DNA from: Alphaproteobacteria bacterium
GTDB taxonomy: Bacteria; Pseudomonadota; Alphaproteobacteria; RF32; CAG-239
DNA length: 64,000 bases
Direction of reading: 5' to 3'
Assembly: GCA_017465945.1 (NCBI GenBank)
Contig: JAFTVD010000018.1
Coordinates: 1 to 64,000, forward strand
Positions 10,592 to 19,263 of this stretch are shown here, piece by piece. The translations under genes were made by a program, and so were the position numbers. The notes under the pieces were generated by a model that saw only the letters and a list, made by a program, of their open reading frames with translations, was not told the origin of the DNA and did not search any database. How positions within the stretch are numbered: the stretch's first letter is position 1; each line of letters begins with the position of its first letter.

Positions 10592-10667
10592 GTAAAGAAG
10601 TTTTGTTGACTAACAACAAAAAAGATGTTAAAATAACAGCAATATGATTATTTTTTAGAGTGGTATT

Positions 10668-11648
10668 ATGGGAAAACTTGAAGATGAAGTTCTATGTTCT
10701 GTTTTAAGGCCTCTTGCGTATTGGTATGAGCAAGAGAATATAGAAGAAGTGGCAATTAATCATCCTGGTGATATTTGGTTGCGATTGCGTGGAAAACGAG
10801 CTTTTCCATGGGTTAACTATAAGGACCCTAAACTCTCAAGAGAATATTTAATTAATCTTTTGCATATAATAGCAAACTTAAATGACCAAGAATTTGATCC
10901 GATAAATGGTTCTCCTGTTGTTTATGCTCGTATTCCAGGCGGGCATCGTTTTACAGGTGTGGCAGGTAAAAATATTGAATACGATTTAGATGATGCAGCA
11001 ACAGGAGGAGTGGCAATAACGATTCGTCTCCATACAGAAGATGTTGCATTTGGTTTTGGTGATTATGGATTAGAGCAAGGAAAAGAATTAAAAGAAATAA
11101 ATCCATTAAAGCACATAAAAGCTCCAGATGATGCATATGAACGTTTATTACTAGCATTAAAACGTGGTGACCATATATTAGTTAGCGGTGGTACAGGTAC
11201 AGGTAAAACAACGCTATTGAACAATTTACTTAAAATTCTTGATATTCATAAACGTGTTATTACTGTTGAAGATACAAGGGAGCTTAATGTACCACAACCT
11301 AATCGTGTTCATATAGTTCTTTCTCGTACTGAACAAACTAATAGTATGGATTATTCAAAAGTTATTGACTTAATTGTTCGTTTTACACCTGATGCGATAA
11401 TCGGAGGAGAGATATCAACAAGTAATGCAGCAGCTCTTTGGGAATTAATGGGATCAGGACATGATAATTGTCTTGCCACAATACACGCAGAAAGCTCAAC
11501 AGCTGCATATGAGGCGTTTGTTAAGAGAATAATGAGAACGTCTCCTCATATCGATGTGGAAAAGACAATCGAAGAAATGAGACGTAAACTTCATGTGGTG
11601 CAAATAGTTAGAGATGGTAATATTCGTGGAATAACCGAAATAACCTAA
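10668..11648 (+). CDS. virB11: VirB11-family secretion ATPase
   Basis: This is a hexameric traffic ATPase expected on the cytoplasmic face of a type IV secretion system. Visible motifs are Walker A G-G-T-G-T-G-K-T-T at residues 174-182, the Asp box V-E-D-T-R-E-L, a Walker B-like I-I-G-G-E-I-S, and the His box C-L-A-T-I-H-A-E-S-S. At 326 residues it is a normal VirB11 size and starts at an ATG after G-A-G-T-G-G. It follows the VirB10-domain gene by 76 bases containing a weak TTGTTG/CAACAA hairpin, so an operon is likely. Related ATPases (DotB, PilT) share these motifs; the VirB10 neighbour favours VirB11. Its stop overlaps the engB stop on the other strand by 4 bases. Confidence 0.9.
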   Translation: MGKLEDEVLCSVLRPLAYWYEQENIEEVAINHPGDIWLRLRGKRAFPWVNYKDPKLSREYLINLLHIIANLNDQEFDPINGSPVVYARIPGGHRFTGVAGKNIEYDLDDAATGGVAITIRLHTEDVAFGFGDYGLEQGKELKEINPLKHIKAPDDAYERLLLALKRGDHILVSGGTGTGKTTLLNNLLKILDIHKRVITVEDTRELNVPQPNRVHIVLSRTEQTNSMDYSKVIDLIVRFTPDAIIGGEISTSNAAALWELMGSGHDNCLATIHAESSTAAYEAFVKRIMRTSPHIDVEKTIEEMRRKLHVVQIVRDGNIRGITEIT

Positions 11649-12274
11649 AGAAGGTCGAAAACTTCTGCTTTTAATTCATCAAGATATAAATTTTTTTCTG
11701 AACTTGTCTTTAGGATGTTGATATGTGCTGCGGTATGTTTAGAAAGTTTTTCTTTTGTATCAGAGATAATTTTATTAAGCTCTTTTTCACTAATTTTATC
11801 AATTTTTGTTAATACAATTTGATAAGTAACAGCCGCTGTATCTAGAATTTCCATTATTTCTTCATCAACCTTTTTTATGCCATGTCTGGAATCAATAAGT
11901 AAAAAAACTCTTCTTAAATTTGCACGGCCAACCAAATATGTATTGATTAGTTTTTGCCAACTTTTTACAATTTCCTTAGGAGCTTTTGCGAAGCCATATC
12001 CAGGTAAATCTACCACATATATTTTATCGTTTAAATTAAAGTAATTAAGCTGTTGGGTACGACCAGGAGTTGAAGAAGTTTTAGCCAACTTTCTCTGACC
12101 AAACAATGCGTTTATTAAACTAGACTTTCCAACATTTGAACGCCCTGCAAATGCTATTTCTGTTTTATCATCTAGAGGTAGTTGTTTTAATGAAGCCACA
12201 CTCAAAACAAAATCACAACGTTTATTAAAAAGTTCAATACCCTTTTTTATGCGTTCATTTTCATTATTTTCCAT
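11645..12274 (-). CDS. engB: Ribosome biogenesis GTPase EngB/YihA
   Basis: This is an essential small GTPase for 50S subunit assembly. G1 is G-R-S-N-V-G-K-S-S at residues 44-52, followed by the family-typical S-T-P-G-R-T-Q (G2), D-L-P-G-Y-G (G3) and T-K-I-D (G4). At 209 residues it has the usual size. The start ATG shares one base with the yidC stop (TAATG), so it is translationally coupled at the end of the rpmH-rnpA-yidD-yidC run. Confidence 0.96.
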   Translation of the reverse strand: MENNENERIKKGIELFNKRCDFVLSVASLKQLPLDDKTEIAFAGRSNVGKSSLINALFGQRKLAKTSSTPGRTQQLNYFNLNDKIYVVDLPGYGFAKAPKEIVKSWQKLINTYLVGRANLRRVFLLIDSRHGIKKVDEEIMEILDTAAVTYQIVLTKIDKISEKELNKIISDTKEKLSKHTAAHINILKTSSEKNLYLDELKAEVFDLL

Positions 12275-13938
12275 TATTTAACTCCATTTTTATGCATGAT
12301 AACTTTTTGTTGAATAATAGAAAGTATATTGCTTAAAGTCCAATAAATAACCAATCCCGATGCAAATTGACCAAGCATAAAAGTAAAAAATACAGGCATT
12401 AAAGCAAACATTTTGGCTTGATCATTATTTGTTGGGGCAGGGTTTAGTTTTTGTTGAAACCACATTGTTAAACCCATAAATATTGGCCATAATCCAATAT
12501 CCAAAAATGATGGTACATAAAAATGCAAGATTTTTGATAAAGTAAGAGGATCTGGAGCCGATAAATCTTTAATCCAGCCAATAAATGGTGCATGTCTAAT
12601 TTCTATTGCTATATTAAGAACCTTATATAATGAAAAGAAAACAGGTATTTGAATTAACATAGGTAAACATCCAGAAGCAGGATTAATCTTCTCTCTTTTA
12701 TAAAGTTCCATTGTTGCTTGCTGAATTAGCATCTGATTATCACCGTACTTTTCTCTAATCTCTTGCATTTTAGGTTGTATTGATTTCATTTTTGCCATAT
12801 TTTCAAAAGATTTATTGGCAATAGGGAACATCAATAAACGCAATATTGCAGCAAATAAAAGTATAGCCCATCCCATATTGCCAAGCAAACTATATAGAAA
12901 ATCTAAGATATAAAAGAATGGTTTAGTTAAAAAATAATACCAACCAAAGTCAACGGCTAAATCAAATTTAGGAACATTGTTTTCTTTAGTATACTTATCT
13001 AATAACTTTATCTCTTTTGCTCCAGAATATAACTTATATGTATAACTAGAAGCTTCGCCATTTGGTATAATAACACGTTGCCCTAAATAATCTATTTGAT
13101 AATTATTTTTACCATTGTTTTTAAAAGTTATTTTGTTTTTATTATCAGGAGTTATTAGTGCTGTAAACCAATATCTATCTGAAAATGCAATCCACCCACT
13201 TTTAGCATCAAATGTTTCATTATCATTTTCTTTAATGTCTGCATATTTAAACTCTTTTAGTATGCCATTTAAAACGGCACTAATGCCTTCATGTACAACA
13301 GATCTATTTTGTGGTGAGTTTTTTACATTTCTACTAACTAAAGCATAAGGGAATATATCAATTTCCTCACCAGTCATATTTTCAACAGTATCAGTAATTG
13401 TAAATAAATAATTTTCATCAACTGAAATTTTACGGATTATTTTTAAACCATTGCCATTGTCCCATGTTAGAATTGCAGGACTCCCTGATGTGAATGAACT
13501 AGATGTAGTCTTCCAAACAGTATTAGAATTTGGAAGAGATATTGCATTATCTAAAGATAACCAACCTAATTCTGCAAAATAAGGATTTTTTGTTTTTACA
13601 GGCGACAAAAGCTCTACTTTATTTTTATCATCATCAATTAAAGTGTTATATTTTTTTAACATTAAATTATCAAATCTAGCGCCCTTAAGTCTGATGCTTC
13701 CACTTATATTGCTGTTATCAAAAGAAATACGGGTATCCTCTTTTACAACTATATCAGAAGTTTTATTGCCTGTTTGATCTGATAAATTAGAAATGTTTTT
13801 TGGGGCGGAAATATTTTTCTCACTGACACTACTAGGAGTATATAATGTGGTTTTTACTCCAAAAAAATGATTTACAGTATAAATTGCAATAAAGGAGAGA
13901 ATAACTGCAAGTGACAATGATTTTAATTCATCTTTCAT
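12274..13938 (-). CDS. yidC: Membrane protein insertase YidC
   Basis: YidC inserts and folds inner-membrane proteins, alone or with SecYEG. The 554-residue protein has the Gram-negative layout: an N-terminal membrane segment (residues ~8-24), a periplasmic beta domain (~60-330) and the conserved five-helix core from ~345, with N-M-G-W-A-I-L-L-F, K-M-K-S-I-Q-P-K-M-Q-E-I-R-E-K-Y-G and N-P-A-S-G-C-L-P-M-L-I-Q-I-P-V-F. It lies downstream of rnpA/yidD in the classical order. Confidence 0.97.
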   Translation of the reverse strand: MKDELKSLSLAVILSFIAIYTVNHFFGVKTTLYTPSSVSEKNISAPKNISNLSDQTGNKTSDIVVKEDTRISFDNSNISGSIRLKGARFDNLMLKKYNTLIDDDKNKVELLSPVKTKNPYFAELGWLSLDNAISLPNSNTVWKTTSSSFTSGSPAILTWDNGNGLKIIRKISVDENYLFTITDTVENMTGEEIDIFPYALVSRNVKNSPQNRSVVHEGISAVLNGILKEFKYADIKENDNETFDAKSGWIAFSDRYWFTALITPDNKNKITFKNNGKNNYQIDYLGQRVIIPNGEASSYTYKLYSGAKEIKLLDKYTKENNVPKFDLAVDFGWYYFLTKPFFYILDFLYSLLGNMGWAILLFAAILRLLMFPIANKSFENMAKMKSIQPKMQEIREKYGDNQMLIQQATMELYKREKINPASGCLPMLIQIPVFFSLYKVLNIAIEIRHAPFIGWIKDLSAPDPLTLSKILHFYVPSFLDIGLWPIFMGLTMWFQQKLNPAPTNNDQAKMFALMPVFFTFMLGQFASGLVIYWTLSNILSIIQQKVIMHKNGVK

Positions 13939-14031
13939 TTAAAAAAAGCTCCTAGTTAAATATCTTTAATTCAATGTTTTCAACACTTATAATATAGAAA
14001 AGTAGTAATGTAAAGTTTTATAGCTGTTTAA

Positions 14032-14295
14032 TTAGCTCTTTTTGTTTATTTTTTTTATATTATCAGGTACGGGGTCATACCCAGATTCTCCAAAAGGATT
14101 GCAACGTAAAATTCTTTTAACACCAAGAGTTATGCCTTTTAGTATGCCATGTTTTTTTATCGCTTCAATCATGTATTCAGAGCACGTTGGTGTATATCTA
14201 CATGCATGCGGTAAAAAAGGTGATATAGCTCTTTTGTAAAATCTTAAAAAAGCTATCAATATTTTTGATATTAATGTACGTGTTTTTGTAAACAT
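14032..14295 (-). CDS. yidD: Membrane protein insertion efficiency factor YidD
   Basis: This small membrane-associated protein assists YidC. It shows the family signature [20 protein letters not shown] and [14 protein letters not shown] chose the ATG at 14295, which follows the rnpA stop by two bases (TAAAATG) and gives a typical N-terminus. An ATG at 14325, inside rnpA, would add ten residues. It sits between rnpA and yidC, as in many bacteria. Confidence 0.93.
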   Translation of the reverse strand: MFTKTRTLISKILIAFLRFYKRAISPFLPHACRYTPTCSEYMIEAIKKHGILKGITLGVKRILRCNPFGESGYDPVPDNIKKINKKS

Positions 14296-14296
14296 T

Positions 14297-14674
14297 TTAT
14301 TCAATAATAGTTGAATTATTATCATTAATTTGCGTGAAGTTTTTATTTATTTTTTTTAATGCATATATTGTATCTTTTTTTAGTTCTTTGAAGTCGCAAC
14401 TAGCTGTAGATAATCTTGCTATAAAAATATAATCAACATCAACAATAGCATAATCTTTTAATACTTCTCTAACAATGGCTCTAAGCCTTCGTTTACTCTT
14501 ACTTCTAATGACAGCGTTTCCGATTTTTTTAGTTGCAGTATAGCCAACCCTAATATTGTCATCGTTAAATAAACTACGAGTCGCTTGCAATACCATGTTG
14601 TGTGTTGCAACATGAAATCCCTGAGCGACTCTTAGAAAATCTTTCCTTTTTTTTAAAGTAAGTATTTTTGTCAT
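14297..14674 (-). CDS. rnpA: Ribonuclease P protein component
   Basis: This is the protein subunit of RNase P, which trims tRNA 5' ends. It starts with [13 protein letters not shown] and contains [24 protein letters not shown], the RNA-binding signature, in 125 residues. It lies 12 bases downstream of rpmH. The RNA subunit (rnpB) is not in this window. Confidence 0.96.
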   Translation of the reverse strand: MTKILTLKKRKDFLRVAQGFHVATHNMVLQATRSLFNDDNIRVGYTATKKIGNAVIRSKSKRRLRAIVREVLKDYAIVDVDYIFIARLSTASCDFKELKKDTIYALKKINKNFTQINDNNSTIIE

Positions 14675-14686
14675 TATGCTTCAATA

Positions 14687-14821
14687 TTAAGCAGAAAGTC
14701 TTTTACGTCCTCTTGCACGGCGTGCAGCTAAAACTTTACGACCTCCAGCTGTAGCCATACGTGTACGAAAACCATGGCGACGAGCTCTTACCAATTTACT
14801 TGGTTGATATGTACGTTTCAT
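14687..14821 (-). CDS. rpmH: 50S ribosomal protein L34
   Basis: The 44 residues begin [12 protein letters not shown], continue [13 protein letters not shown] and end R-G-R-K-R-L-S-A, the complete L34 pattern. It heads the rpmH-rnpA-yidD-yidC-engB run and has a strong promoter about 60 bases upstream. A small GGCTTTAGCC hairpin sits in its leader. Confidence 0.97.
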   Translation of the reverse strand: MKRTYQPSKLVRARRHGFRTRMATAGGRKVLAARRARGRKRLSA

Positions 14822-14882
14822 TATAAATCTCCGGTTAATTAATTATTATTTAAAGGCTAAAGCCTCTCGGTTTTGACAATTC

Positions 14883-14911
14883 CTTATAAAATCAAATATT
14901 AAATAAGTCAA
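14883..14911 (-). promoter_or_regulatory. Sigma70-type promoter of rpmH
   Basis: On the minus strand, TTGACT (14906-14911) and TATAAG (14883-14888) are separated by exactly 17 bases. The spacing and position fit a housekeeping promoter driving rpmH and the genes behind it. Confidence 0.75.
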
Positions 14912-14996
14912 ATGTTTTTTTGTTTAGAAATAAATAAAGTGTTGCAAAAAAAAGAACAATTAACATAAGCTAGATATTGGTTATAAAGGGGGTGTA

Positions 14997-15253
14997 ATGC
15001 AAAAGTTACTTATTTTGTATCTGTTTTATTGCTGTCTATATTAATTGGTTATGATATAAAATCACAAAAATTTCAATTTTTTGGAGAGTTATTTTATAAG
15101 AATGGTTGTGTATGCTTAAATCATTATTGGTACTTAAAAACAATTGATGAGTGGAAGTGTGGCATGAATTTTCCGATTCCTCATGGTACAGGAATAAAGA
15201 TTGGTGAAGATATGAAACTTAGCTTCATTGAGACAATAAAAAAATGTGAGTAA
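14997..15253 (+). pseudogene. Small membrane-anchored ORF with early frame break
   Basis: An ATG at 14997 with a good ribosome site (AAAGGGGG) opens a frame reading M-Q-K-L-L-I-L-Y-L-F that stops after 15 codons. The -1 frame over the same bases reads V-S-V-L-L-L-S-I-L-I-G-Y and continues to 15253 with a plausible 70-residue product containing C-V-C-L-N-H-Y-W-Y and P-I-P-H-G-T-G. A single-base loss early in the hydrophobic segment would explain this. It may instead be a real short gene starting at TTG 15029. I do not recognise the family. Confidence 0.45.
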
Positions 15254-15324
15254 TAAAAAAGCTTGAAAAACAAAATAAATATGTTATAAATATAGTGAAC
15301 TAATTGGAGGTTTGCTTTTTTGTC

Positions 15325-15678
15325 ATGATTATTGATAGTAAAAATGAAATACAGAAAAGTATTTTGACTAACAAGTGTTTTTATCAGACAACAGCTCAGA
15401 TTATGCATGAATTTGAGCGCAAAGGTTATGTCAATTCAGCGGATGAAACAGCCAAAGTTATTGCGGCATATCATGATTTAGTTCAAAAAAAGTCAAAAAA
15501 TAATTATAGTAAAGATTATAATGAAGCTTTCCATAAAATTGATGATGCTATAAAGGGGTTGGCTAATAAGGTATTTTATGGCGATAGCCAAAGCTTAGAT
15601 GTGGCATATAAATCTTTTGCTAAATTTGATTATATAAAGGCTATTATTGGTCGTCAAAATATTAAAAAGAAAAAATAG
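15325..15678 (+). CDS. Hypothetical protein, mostly helical
   Basis: The ATG at 15325 follows GGAGG with rather long spacing (14 bases); an upstream TTG at 15304 overlaps the ribosome site and is unlikely. The product of 117 residues is charged and helical with a basic tail (N-I-K-K-K-K-K). No membrane segment, signal peptide or recognised motif is seen. It lies between the broken small ORF and gpsA. Confidence 0.65.
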   Translation: MIIDSKNEIQKSILTNKCFYQTTAQIMHEFERKGYVNSADETAKVIAAYHDLVQKKSKNNYSKDYNEAFHKIDDAIKGLANKVFYGDSQSLDVAYKSFAKFDYIKAIIGRQNIKKKK

Positions 15679-15779
15679 TTATAATACCTCTTGTTGATTT
15701 CTTATAAATTAATTTGCTTAAATCAAAATATTAACATAAATTACTGCATAATATTAATGTAAGTATAAGGAAACTAGGT

Positions 15780-16754
15780 ATGTCTAAAATTTCTGTGATA
15801 GGAAGCGGTCGTTGGGGAACTTTTTTAGCTTGGTATATGGCTAATTATTGCAAGATGGAGCAAGTTCAAATATATAGCCGTCCAGAAGCACCAGATTTTA
15901 TTGAATTAAAAGAAACACGCAAAAATCCATACTTAACATTATCTGATAATATTACATTACATGATAAAATAAGTGAAGTGTTAGATAACGAATATATAAT
16001 TATCTCTATAGGATGCCAACATTTACGTTCATTGGCAAAAGAGTTAAATGGATATAATGTATCAGGTAAAACATTTATACTTGCAATGAAAGGGCTTGAA
16101 GAGCCTAGTGCTACTATTTTAAGTGATGTAATGTATCAAGAAATAAATCAAGAAATTCATATTGCAACACTAGGTGGCCCAGGTCATGTTCAAGACTACA
16201 TGAAAAAAGTTCCATCTTGCGCAGTGATTGATAGTGATGATGATGAAACTAAAGATAGAGTTGTTAAATTAATGCAAAGTGAATTAATTAGATTCTATTA
16301 TGGGTCTGATTTTATTGGTAATCAAATAGGAGCGGCATTAAAAAATGTTATCGGTATTGCTGCAGGCATTCTTGATGGGTTGGAATGGTATGGGCTAAAA
16401 GGTGCGTTGATGGCAAGAGCTCCTGTTGAAGTTGGGCGCTTTATCAAACATTTTGGTGGTAACCCTATGACTGCATATGGATTGTCTCATCTTGGTGATT
16501 ATGAGGCAACTTTATTTTCTAAACATAGCCATAATCGTATGTTTGGTGAAATGTTTGCAAAGGGTGAGGATTTTGGTAAACTAGCAGAAGGATATTATAC
16601 ATTAAAGGCTGTAAAGAATATTGCTGATAAAGAAGGGATTAATATGCCAATTTGTCAGGCTTTATATAAAGGGGTGTATGAAGGTGCTGATATAAAAGAA
16701 ACGATACGCTCAATGTTTGATAGAGATTTAAAGCACGAGTTTGAACAATTTTAA
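15780..16754 (+). CDS. gpsA: Glycerol-3-phosphate dehydrogenase (NAD(P)+)
   Basis: It reduces dihydroxyacetone phosphate to sn-glycerol 3-phosphate for phospholipid synthesis. The Rossmann loop is V-I-G-S-G-R-W-G-T near residue 6; L-G-G-P-G-H occurs where the usual S-G-P-S/T lies; the catalytic region reads G-A-A-L-K-N-V-I-G-I-A-A-G-I-L-D-G-L. The C-terminal domain has E-G-Y-Y-T-L-K-A-V. At 324 residues it is normal size. The exact sequence is divergent, so a related polyol-phosphate dehydrogenase is a lesser possibility. Confidence 0.87.
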   Translation: MSKISVIGSGRWGTFLAWYMANYCKMEQVQIYSRPEAPDFIELKETRKNPYLTLSDNITLHDKISEVLDNEYIIISIGCQHLRSLAKELNGYNVSGKTFILAMKGLEEPSATILSDVMYQEINQEIHIATLGGPGHVQDYMKKVPSCAVIDSDDDETKDRVVKLMQSELIRFYYGSDFIGNQIGAALKNVIGIAAGILDGLEWYGLKGALMARAPVEVGRFIKHFGGNPMTAYGLSHLGDYEATLFSKHSHNRMFGEMFAKGEDFGKLAEGYYTLKAVKNIADKEGINMPICQALYKGVYEGADIKETIRSMFDRDLKHEFEQF

Positions 16755-16774
16755 TTTATTGCTTATGTGAAAAA

Positions 16775-16804
16775 AAGAATAGCTAAAAGGGCTGTTCTTT
16801 TTTT
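16775..16804. terminator. Bidirectional terminator between gpsA and recF
   Basis: AAGAAT-AGC and GCT-GTTCTT form a stem around a 7-base loop with a T run on the + strand and a matching A run on the other side. It separates the convergent gpsA and recF genes. Confidence 0.8.
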
Positions 16805-18035
16805 ATATGAAAATGTCTTTTACTATATTATCTTTTATTTCAAAAAAATTAGCCTGTTCTTTAATTTTTGTGAACTCAAATAAGTTTGTTGTAGTAAGAA
16901 ATGTTTGGGTATTCAAATTTTTTATTTTAGCTAAGAATGCATCTTTTTTTGCATCGTCAATATGAGCAGCAATTTCATCAAGCAACATAATAGGAGGAAA
17001 GCCATTATGCTCCACAAGGCTTTGTGCTTGAGCTAGAATGATACTTAATAACAATGATTTTTGCTCACCTGTTGAACATAAATTTGCAGGTATATTTTTC
17101 TTTTTGTATATTGCTTTAAGATCCGTCTTATTTATTCCATCAGAAGTTATGTTATTTAGTATGAGATGACGTTGTGATAAAAGTGATTCTTTGTAAAAAT
17201 CTTCAACATAAATAGCAGGTTTTTCATCTAGCATTTTTTCTATTGTTCCATCAAGCATAAGGATTGCTTCAGGAAATATGTCATCAGGATTCTTTTCAAT
17301 GAAATTATTGAGCTTTTTTATTTGTTCTTTTCTTGCGCAAGCTATAGCTACGCCAATTCCTGCAATTTGTTCTTCTAATGAATATAGCCAATTATCATTT
17401 ATTTTTCCGCTTTTTATTATTTGTAACCATTGTCTGTAAACATTATCAAAAGCAGCAAGTCTTTTAGAATGATTCGTGTCAAAAAGATAAACGATTCTAT
17501 CTAGAAAGCTACGTCTATTTTGTGAAGATGTCTGAAATAATCTATCCATTTGCGGTGTTACCCATATGATAGATAAATAATTTCCAAGTTCACTTTGATT
17601 TGTTATTTTTTGGTTATTTATGTTTACGATACGTCTTTCTGTTTCTTTATATTCTTTGAAATTTGTCTCTTTGATTTGTGTTTCAACTGCAGTGCCGATA
17701 TTATAAGTATCATAACCATTTTTAACTAAAGCCGAAACCGCCCATCCATTATTATTGATAAATGTTGGTGATGTTTGTTGCTGTGCTAAAAAGTCAAAAG
17801 TTTTTATTTCTGATAATTTGGCACCTCGCAAACCTCGTCCTTGAGACAGAAAAGAAATTGCTTCAAGTATGTTTGTTTTACCACATCCGTTCTCGCCTGT
17901 AAAAACAACAAAAGGTTTATCAAAATTTAATCTTAAATATTTGTAGTTTCTAAAATTAACTAAGGTCAGGTGCTTTAAAGCAGACCAGACCTTAGTATCG
18001 TCAATATCATAATTTATGTTAGGAGCAATAGTCAC
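16803..18035 (-). CDS. recF: DNA replication and repair protein RecF
   Basis: This is an SMC-like ATPase that helps load RecA at gaps with RecO and RecR. Walker A is G-E-N-G-C-G-K-T-N at residues 47-55, the ABC signature region L-C-S-T-G-E-Q-K-S-L-L-L and Walker B I-M-L-L-D-E-I-A-A-H-I-D. It starts at GTG and shares one base with the dnaN stop (TAGTG), so it is coupled. At 410 residues it is somewhat longer than the usual ~360-380. recR is also in the window at 45.6 kb. Confidence 0.95.
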   Translation of the reverse strand: MTIAPNINYDIDDTKVWSALKHLTLVNFRNYKYLRLNFDKPFVVFTGENGCGKTNILEAISFLSQGRGLRGAKLSEIKTFDFLAQQQTSPTFINNNGWAVSALVKNGYDTYNIGTAVETQIKETNFKEYKETERRIVNINNQKITNQSELGNYLSIIWVTPQMDRLFQTSSQNRRSFLDRIVYLFDTNHSKRLAAFDNVYRQWLQIIKSGKINDNWLYSLEEQIAGIGVAIACARKEQIKKLNNFIEKNPDDIFPEAILMLDGTIEKMLDEKPAIYVEDFYKESLLSQRHLILNNITSDGINKTDLKAIYKKKNIPANLCSTGEQKSLLLSIILAQAQSLVEHNGFPPIMLLDEIAAHIDDAKKDAFLAKIKNLNTQTFLTTTNLFEFTKIKEQANFFEIKDNIVKDIFI

Positions 18036-19153
18036 TAGATTCTCATTGGCATCAAAACATAAATCGCACTATTATCAGAAGTATCATTAATAACTGTTGC
18101 TGCTGCACTTCCAGATAAGCTAAAACGAACATCTTCGCCTTTTATTTGCGCTAAAATATCAAGCAAATAACGGAAGTTATAACCTGTATCAATAGATTCT
18201 TTGTCGTATTTTGCTTCTAATTCTTCGGTAGCATTTCCCAATTCTGCATTAGAAGCGGCTATTGTTACATGGTTTGTATCTGTTATTAAACGGATTCCTC
18301 TGCTTCTTTCTGTAACAACAGATACTCTATCTACAGCTGATGCCAGTTCTTTAACGTTAACTTCTAGTATTTTATCATTATCTATAGGAATAACTCTCTC
18401 ATAATCAGGGAATGTTCCGTCGATAAGTTTAGATGTCAAAGTGATATCTTCAAAAGATATGCGAACTTTATTTTCAGATAAAGACATTGATACATTATCT
18501 ATTGATGCATCATCTAAAAGTTTTCTAATCTCTAGAACAGATTTTCTAGGAATAATAACGCCTTCTAATTTTTCAGCACCTTCTGGTAATGGAGATTCGG
18601 CGCAAGCTAAGCGGTGACCATCTGTTGCAACAACACGTAAAACTTTTGTATCACCTTCATTTTTAGCATGGACATATAAACCATTAAGATAGTAACGAGC
18701 TTCTTCAACAGATGCAGAAAATTGAGTTCTATCTATTAATGTTTTTAATTCATCTTTACTAATTTCAAAATTAATAGGAAGATTATCGCCAGAAATAATA
18801 GGGAAATCTTCAACGCCAATAGTTGAAAGAGAAAATTTAGAGCGTCCAGATGATATTCTTAAAGCTCCTTTTTCATCAGGATAAGTAATTTCAATGTCAG
18901 ATCCATCAGAAAGTTTTCTAACAATGTCATATAACATATGAGCAGGAGCTGTTGTTGCACCTTCTTCAGCAACCTTAGCTTCTACTATTTCTGTTATCTC
19001 AATATCCATATCTGTAGCTTTGAAGTTGATGCTAGAATCTTTTGCTTCGATTCTAACATTTGATAATACAGGTATGGTGTTTCTCTTCTCAACAATGCTC
19101 TGTACATGGCTAAGAGTTTTTAAAAAATGTGAACGTTCTATTGTAAATTTCAT
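18035..19153 (-). CDS. dnaN: DNA polymerase III beta clamp
   Basis: This is the sliding clamp of the replicase. It begins M-K-F-T-I-E-R-S-H-F-L-K-T-L and contains K-R-N-T-I-P-V-L-S-N, V-A-T-D-G-H-R-L-A and the C-terminal Y-V-L-M-P-M-R-I, all clamp hallmarks, in 372 residues. The longer frame to 19204 would add 17 residues with no homology-like content, so the ATG at 19153 is preferred. It lies between dnaA and recF. Confidence 0.97.
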   Translation of the reverse strand: MKFTIERSHFLKTLSHVQSIVEKRNTIPVLSNVRIEAKDSSINFKATDMDIEITEIVEAKVAEEGATTAPAHMLYDIVRKLSDGSDIEITYPDEKGALRISSGRSKFSLSTIGVEDFPIISGDNLPINFEISKDELKTLIDRTQFSASVEEARYYLNGLYVHAKNEGDTKVLRVVATDGHRLACAESPLPEGAEKLEGVIIPRKSVLEIRKLLDDASIDNVSMSLSENKVRISFEDITLTSKLIDGTFPDYERVIPIDNDKILEVNVKELASAVDRVSVVTERSRGIRLITDTNHVTIAASNAELGNATEELEAKYDKESIDTGYNFRYLLDILAQIKGEDVRFSLSGSAAATVINDTSDNSAIYVLMPMRI

Positions 19154-19263
19154 TATTTTTATCCTAAAAAAAAGACTTACTTCTATCTTCCTACAATTTA
19201 TCACGATTCGATAAAATCAGAAGTTTAAAAATAAGTCTTCAACAATTTTTTTATGAGAAAAAA

